A stretch of 64,000 nt of DNA, taken from contig CAMTDV010000027.1 in the NCBI GenBank assembly GCA_947069175.1, positions 41,739,369 to 41,803,368 of the forward strand. Reading direction: 5' to 3'. The notes under the pieces were generated by a model, which was not told the origin of the DNA, ran no database searches, and saw nothing but the letters and a program-made list of their open reading frames with translations. A program made the translations under genes and the position numbers. Of this stretch, positions 58,477 to 64,000 are shown piece after piece (the first letter of the stretch is position 1; each line of letters opens with the position of its first letter). This DNA comes from Scalesia atractyloides (lineage: Eukaryota; Streptophyta; Magnoliopsida; Asterales; Asteraceae).

Positions 58477-58980
58477 TTATTTTTATTTATTTTATTTTTA
58501 CTTTTTATCAATTATAATTTTTATAGTTTAGTTTGTTTATTAATTATGTATCATTAAAAATCAAAATAGCCATAAATACGCAACGTGACATTTATAACTT
58601 GATATTCGATTACAAAACGGAGCGGGTTTGGAAACCCATTTTTGACAAATGTCACAATCATTATAACACTTAGAGCTGATCTGTGCATTATCCTGAAGCT
58701 GTATCTTGATATTTCAATCAATAAGAAGAACAAAGGAAGCTGGCAGTTGTTAGCACCCGAGGTTTTGCGCTGGCGATCTAGATAGATCAAGGGCTTTCCT
58801 CGTACATCCTGCGTCAATCCTTACTTTTATTGTTCATTGCTTGATAATTGATATAGTTTGTTATCCTGAAACTATTTTCTTTATTAATCAACTTAACACA
58901 TTTTTGCAAATCTCTATAGCACACTACCTCACTAACTAAATTTGATCACTTAATTGCTTCGGTAATTCTTGACCAAAACA

Positions 58981-59405
58981 GTTTTATGAGATAAAACTGA
59001 TGACTTTCACAAACAATCTATTTGAATGATGAAACACAAACATATCAAATAAACTTTACCAAACAAATAATCAACACTGAATATAGCCAAAATATTAAAG
59101 TTATATTAAAACCCTGCTGAGGTTACCAAAATGCTCAACTCGAGCTTCGCCAGCAATATGTGGCCCAGCCACTCCGGTTGACATAGGGTGTTACTAATTG
59201 TTTCAAGTGTAGGAAAGTTAAAAGCGAAGGGTGTTAAAGGCTTCATCCTCCATAAAAAGAAGGACCCATACACCTTTTCCAACCCTTATTGTTTTAACGA
59301 TCAGTGATCCTTATCCTAAGAAAAACTATTGTTCTAAGAGTTATTATAGACCAACTTGTTTACCACCAAAAACATCAACAAAAGACATAAAAAGTGGGCT
59401 CTGGC
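58981..59405. other. Unassigned spacer after the Tat-type LTR
   Basis: No primer-binding site with a recognisable tRNA match follows the LTR end. The rest is probably the 3' flank of the antisense extra ORF. No gene is seen. Confidence 0.45.
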
Positions 59406-61071
59406 CTAGGCATTAACATCCATCATCGCCCACTGGTGCGGTCTCCACTGCTGCTTCACCACCTTCACCTCTTTAGCACCTATTGCTCCTTTAGCCACCT
59501 CCTTAGTCCCACTCGAACCAGCTTCCAGCACCTTCATCAGCTCCAGCTCAACCTCTCCACCCAGCTGAAGAAGAGTCTCTAGGAGGCACATCCCAAGCTG
59601 ACCTATTAAAGTTAGGATCAGCAGCGTCTTGGGCCATCCTAATCCTTGCCTACAGAATGGCCCGAGCAACACAGACTTTGGCCTACTTAGTTGCCTCCAA
59701 CTCAGCCGTGTTAGCCTGCATATCAACCACCAGGATCTTCTTCTCCAAGCTTTTACATCCTTCTCGAGTTTAGAGATGGTCTTGTCTTTGGTAGCAGCAA
59801 TGGATCGGAGGTCAGCCAGATTTTCCTCAGCTTCAACCAGGTTCTTGTCATGATGGGCCTTCAAGCGGACGAACCTCTGCAGATTATAACACTGAAGATC
59901 AGAATCAAGGATTCTACACTATATACAAGACTACTAGTGATGAATCAAGGATCCTTACCTTAGCAACGAAGTCATGAATTTGATCCTCAACCTCGAACTC
60001 ATCCTCCTCAAGTTCCACGGGCTTCTTGCGCTTGGAGCCAGCCTTGGCCCTGGTGGTTACGGCCTTGGGCTCTGGGAAGCTTTGGCCAGCTCCTGCTTGA
60101 TAGAGCGAGGGGAGATGATGTTGTCAATATCATCCAAACCGAACTTGGAAGCTGAATTGCGGGTAGACCTTTGAGCGCATACACCATAAACAAACATATC
60201 AGTATTCTTCTTCATACATTTTAACAAATATTAAATCATAATATGCAAACATATACAAATACTTACTTGACGTTGTGTAGGATGTGTAGGTGTTCTCTTC
60301 AGAATCCTTAACCCTTGGCTTGAATGTTCTCACTGTAGAATCAAGTGCCCAGAAAGTAGAAACTCTCTCTGGCGTTCCTGGAAGATTGGCGAGGCAGCTG
60401 AAGTTGGTTACTACAAATAAAGAAAAGGATAAATCAATAACAATACTAATGATAATAATCTTTTCAGTGGTTATCTAAGGATCATATATCCTACCCTTCA
60501 AGATCCACTTCTTGGGCAAACTATCCCCATGGGGAATAGAATTCCTTTTAACAAAAAAGAATTGATTCTTCCATGAGGAATCGTTTTGAGTGGTCTTGAG
60601 GATGGGGAGAGGCTGATGGGGTTTGATCTTGAAAAGGAAGCGATGGGAGCCTTGGGTAACTAGAGAATAGAGATGGGAAAGCACAGAAAGATTGAAGTCT
60701 AGCCCTTTAGTCTTGATGATTTCTTCTATGGTGTATAAAACCCTTAAGAGTATCGGCATAGCTTGGCTGGAACTAATGCCAGTGAGAGTGAAGAATCTCT
60801 GGGTGAGATCGGGGAAAGGGTAGGCATAATCAGGAAGGAATGGTAGGGCTGGAAAACATACCCAAAAGGGTGAAACGGCATCACTCTTCTTCGAAGAATC
60901 GAATCGTCGGAATACAGCCTCCGGTAGGAAACAGGGGAACAAACCTTAAATCTCAGGATCGGTGAACTTGCAAAGCTCTGAGGAAGGATTCATTAACAGG
61001 TTCTGACTTTGGGGCACATTATCCTTCTTCAGGCTTTTGCCTGGTGAGGATCGAGTAGCCATCTTCACCAT
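59406..61071 (-). pseudogene. Antisense extra ORF of a Tat-type element, four exons
   Basis: On the minus strand the start is at 61071 (MVKMATRSSPGKSLKKDNVP), with an in-frame stop near 60945. Then GLFPCFLPEAVFRRFDSSKK, ALPFLPDYAYPFPDLTQRFF and WKNQFFFVKRNSIPHGDSLP match the 'putative gypsy type transposon' family from memory. Probable exons are 61071-60495, 60410-60267, 60168-59959 and 59876 to about 59406, with GT..AG introns (gtagga..tgtag, gtaagt..caaag, gtaagg..ctgcag). Exon 3 has GSKRKKPVELEEDEFEVEDQ; exon 4 is coiled-coil (KNLVEAEENLADLRSIAATK). Exons 3 and 4 each carry a frameshift. Tat elements are known to carry such ORFs between pol and 3' LTR, sometimes antisense; function unknown. 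Confidence 0.72.
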
Positions 61072-61334
61072 GATCGGAGAGGGAAGATGAAGAATTTCAG
61101 AGAAAGAAAAGAATATAAAGAGAGAAATACCTGAATTAGCTCTAGAATGGAAATCTGATCTTTAAAGGCACTTGAGGAGTTATCTCTAAGCCTATATTTC
61201 ACAATGATTGTTATAGCATGTCTTATCAGTGACGTCAGGCAATGAAACGGCTAGTTACATGCAGCAACGGCTAGTCCGCTTGTAACGGCAATATGACAGA
61301 TGTGAATCCTTATCACAACTTCCATATTGGGGGC

Positions 61335-61992
61335 AGTTATTAGGGCATAGTTTTACGGATTGTGGATCATGGATCGTGAAGTGTTGCCTAAATCAGTTAT
61401 CCTCAGCGGATGATGTAGGGACTTAGAGGATCAAGGATCCTTAACATTACTTATGATTTCTAACAATTGTTCTCTATGTTTTCTAATGTTCGTACGCAGG
61501 TTATGGATGACATGGACTAAATCTCAGCTGGAATCTCGCACATAATTTGTTTAAGATGTTGCACGTGATGAATTCCACTAATGGTCATTGAGCTTGAATG
61601 TGGTCATCCTTGAATTTCGGACTTAGCTGTTAGCTTAATTTAGAAGGGGTTGATCAAGTGTTAGATAGAACAATTACGGTTACACACACATACACTCGCA
61701 TACTTGGCAAACCAGAGCTCTCAACACATTCAGCATTCGACTGTACCACACTTGATCAATATCTAAAGTTGTAATCTTTTTTGTGCAATATAGTTGATAG
61801 TGATAGTTTTCACTAACCGATGTTTTTATGCAATGATCTACTAGTGATCAAGGGCTTTTTCTCGTATAAATCGTTGTGTTCTTCTCTACATTCATCAAGC
61901 AATCCATATTATCATTGTTCGTCACTCAAGCACTCTACCTCACTTTACAAATTTGGTTACATTATCCTTAATCAGATTTTTTGACCAAAACA
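61335..61992 (+). repeat. Second Tat-type LTR
   Basis: It starts near agttattagggcatag after a purine-rich ttgggggc (61328-61334) and ends ttttttgaccaaaaca, as the LTR at 55553-58980 does. Internal landmarks gatcaagggctttttctcgta and cactctacctcact are shared. The position just downstream of the antisense ORF fits a 3' LTR. The exact start is uncertain. Confidence 0.55.
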
Positions 61993-64000
61993 ACGACATC
62001 CTCATCTATTCCAAAACCCAAGCCCAACACGAGCGACACTTGCGTCTAATCCTCGAACTTCTACGTGCCGAACAACTATATTCCAAATTCTCCAAGTGTG
62101 AATTTTGGCTAAAAGATGTTCAATATCTTGGTCATTTCGTGAACAAGAATGGTATCCACACCATTCAAGAGAAAATCGAAGCCGTCAAGAATTGGATTGC
62201 ACCAAAGTCATATTCCGAGATTCGTTCGTTCTTTGGATTGGCTAGTTACTACCGTCAATTCATCTCCAACTTCTCGATAATCTTGTTTCACTCACTTTGT
62301 TGACTAAAAAAGATAAACCTTTTGTTTGGGGTTCCGAACAAGAGGAGTCTTTTCGAACTCTCAAGGACTTGCTTTGCAACTCTCCTATCCTCGCTCTTCC
62401 CGATGGTAACGACGATTTCGTTGTGTATTGTGATGTGTCTAACCAATGTCTGGGTTGTGTTCTTATGCAACGAGACAAGGTTATCGCCTACGCTTCGCGA
62501 TAACTCAAAATACATGAGAAGAACTACACTACCAACGACCTTGAACTTGGTGCGGTTGTTTTTGCGTTAAAAATTTGGCGACACTACATATATAGTACTA
62601 AGTGCATAGTCTTCACAGACCATAAAAGCCTAAAACATATCTTTAACCAAAAAGAGCTCAACATGCGTCAAAGACGATGGGTAGAGTTGCTCAACGACTA
62701 CGATTATGAGATTGCTACCACCCCGGTAAGCAAATGTCATGGCCGATGCCCTTAGTTGAAAAACTCATGTGAAGAGTATTCATTGCTTCCAAATCCAAAA
62801 CGGCATTCAAACCCGAATTCGCAAGGCATAATACTCATCCATCAATGAGGGTAACTTGTATGAAGAAAGCTAACTTGTATCCAAACCTACGGTATGCTTT
62901 ACTACCTCGATCGCATTTGGATTCCGAATTGTAACAACCTCAGTGACCTCTTGATGAAAGAGCCACACAAATCTCGATACTATATTCATCTCAGTGCCGA
63001 CAAGTTGTATCAAGATCTTTGTATATCTTATTGGTGGCCCAGTATGAAGAAAAACATCACAACTTATGTGTCCAAATGTCTCACGTGTTCCAAGGTGAAA
63101 GCCAAACATCAACGTCCTTCGGGCTTACTCGAACAACCAGAAATCTCGGTCTGGAAATAGGAGAGTAGAGCAATGGATTTCATCACCAAACTTCCTCAAA
63201 CCTCATCCGGTCATGATATCATTTGGTGATCATTGATCATCTCACCAAATTCGCTCACTTTCTCCCCATTCACGAAGATTATCGAGTCGAAAAATTGGCT
63301 CATATCTACACCAATGAGATCATTTGCCGCCATGGTATTCCCGTCGATATCATTTCTGACCGTGATGGTCGTTTCACCTCTCGCCTTTGGCAAACGTTTC
63401 AAACCACTCTTGGTACTCAAGTCAATCTTAGTATGGCTTTTCATCCCCAATCAAATGGTCAAACCGAGCGTGCTATCCAAACTCTCGAAGATATGTGTCA
63501 TTCGTGCGTAATCGATTTTGGTGGCAACTGGGATATATACCTACCTTTGGTAGAATTCTCGTATAATAACAATTTTCATGCTAGTATTCAAATGGCTCCA
63601 TTCGAAGCCTTGTATGGTCGTAAGTGTCGTTCACCTATTTGTTGGCACGAGATCGAAGATGCACAAATCACTGGTCCCGAATTTATACAAGAGGCCACAA
63701 ACATGATTTTACAGATTCACGATAACCTACTCAAGGCTAGAAGTCGACAAAAGAGCTATGCTGGCAAAAGACGCAAGCCCTTGGAATTCAACATTGGTGA
63801 TCACGTACTCCTCAAGGTATCTCCTTGGAGAGGAGTTGTGCATTTTGGCTAGAAGGGCAAGCTCGCCACTCGCTTCATAGGTCCTTTCAAGATTCTCGAA
63901 AAGATTGGCAAGGAAGCATACCGACTTGATTTACCTTAAGAGCTCAACAACATTAACCCAACGTTTCACGTGTCAAACCTCATGAAGTGCTTTTTTCCAC
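61993..64000 (+). pseudogene. pol: pol of a third Tekay-type element (RT end, RNase H, integrase), runs off the window
   Basis: It begins abruptly inside the RT active-site region (DILIYSKTQAQHERHLRLIL). It continues with KCEFWLKDVQYLGHFV, RNase H (VVYCDVSNQCLGCVLMQRDK, then TAA at 62501, FTDHKSLKHIFNQKE), the integrase zinc finger (YVSKCLTCSKVKAKHQRPSG), MDFITKLPQ, ISDRDGRFTSRLWQTF, NGQTERAIQTLEDM and the tail LEFNIGDHVLLKVSPWRGVV. Stops at 62501, 63158 (TGG to TAG) and 63850, frame changes near 62300 and 62720-62880, and a lost G at about 63226 disable it. The upstream part of RT, protease and gag are absent. Confidence 0.88.

Larger units (their letters stand above)
55975..58656 (-). repeat. 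Tekay-type LTR inserted in the Tat-type LTR (solo, minus)
   Basis: It runs tgtcacaccccgaccc..tttttgacaaatgtcaca, the reverse of the LTR at 5177-7850, with all its landmarks: ttggcgagtgaacc at 56247, the repeated cataatgtaatgggg blocks, and four tRNA-like modules. No internal region or second LTR accompanies it. A direct 23-bp duplication (55952-55974 and 58652-58674) flanks it, overlapping the last bases of the LTR. Confidence 0.85.
55553..58980 (+). repeat. LTR of the Tat-type element, split by a Tekay-type LTR
   Basis: It begins tgttatgggcggaatttt (55553) and ends cttgaccaaaaca (58980). Removing the inserted 55975-58656 leaves about 746 bp. The right part (gatcaagggctttcctcgta, 58787) corresponds to gatcaagggctttttctcgta at 61849 in the second LTR. 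A TATA box (actatataagggg) is at 55857-55869 with the downstream aattact start area. Confidence 0.65.

Overview
The window looks like repeat-dominated intergenic DNA from a eudicot nuclear genome. It is AT-rich and built from nested plant LTR retrotransposons: Tekay/Del-type chromoviruses, Tat/Retand-type and Athila-like Ty3/gypsy, and SIRE/Maximus-like Ty1/copia. MITE- and MULE-type DNA elements lie between them. The extra-ORF proteins of the copia-like elements resemble, from memory, hypothetical proteins common in Asteraceae, so a composite (lettuce/Tanacetum/sunflower-like) is the best guess, unverified. I see no intact host gene. The only host-gene piece is a lipase fragment between inverted repeats near 10 kb.

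Layout. 1-7850: a Tekay-like element running in from the left (leader, gag, pol with one frameshift and one nonsense codon, PPT, 3' LTR 5177-7850). 7851-18400: AT-rich DNA with several DNA elements, including a long-inverted-repeat element carrying the lipase fragment (9697-10814) and a MULE-like element with a perfect 10-bp target duplication (14116-15386). 18400-37326: 3' part of a copia-like element, consisting of an extra coiled-coil-rich ORF (pseudogene, internally tandem-duplicated), PPT and LTR (36622-37326). It is interrupted by hAT-like debris, an LTR fragment and a complete gag-only Tekay-type element (28674-36499, target duplication gctga). 37327-44071: an 88-bp minisatellite, an Athila-like ORF split by a solo LTR (39256-41757), and the 3' end of a minus-strand copia-like element. 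44072-50156: a minus-strand Tekay-type deletion derivative with two 2507-bp LTRs and target duplication tttca. 50213-58980: a decayed Tat-type gag-pol and its LTR, which is itself split by a Tekay-type LTR (55975-58656). 58981-61992: a four-exon antisense extra ORF typical of Tat elements, then a second Tat-type LTR. 61993-64000: a decayed Tekay pol leaving the window.

The most unusual signal is in the Tekay-type LTRs. Four of them (5177-7850, 28674-31094, 34099-36499, 55975-58656) each carry three tandem tRNA-like modules about 170 bp apart and one inverted tRNA-like module. Each forward module has A-box-like and B-box-like sequences about 44 nt apart, the spacing of real tRNA genes, but no acceptor stem. 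Their D-arm-like hairpins differ in sequence yet keep perfect pairing, which suggests selection on RNA structure. Where a Pol II TATA box is visible (29182-29190 and 34613-34621), the forward modules lie downstream of it, in the transcribed part of the LTR. This resembles in concept the 5S rRNA promoter inside Cassandra LTRs, but with tRNA-like parts.

Stops in the pol remnants are largely explained by C-to-T or G-to-A changes, as expected from deamination of methylated silenced DNA. Several insertions can be ordered by nesting and target duplications.
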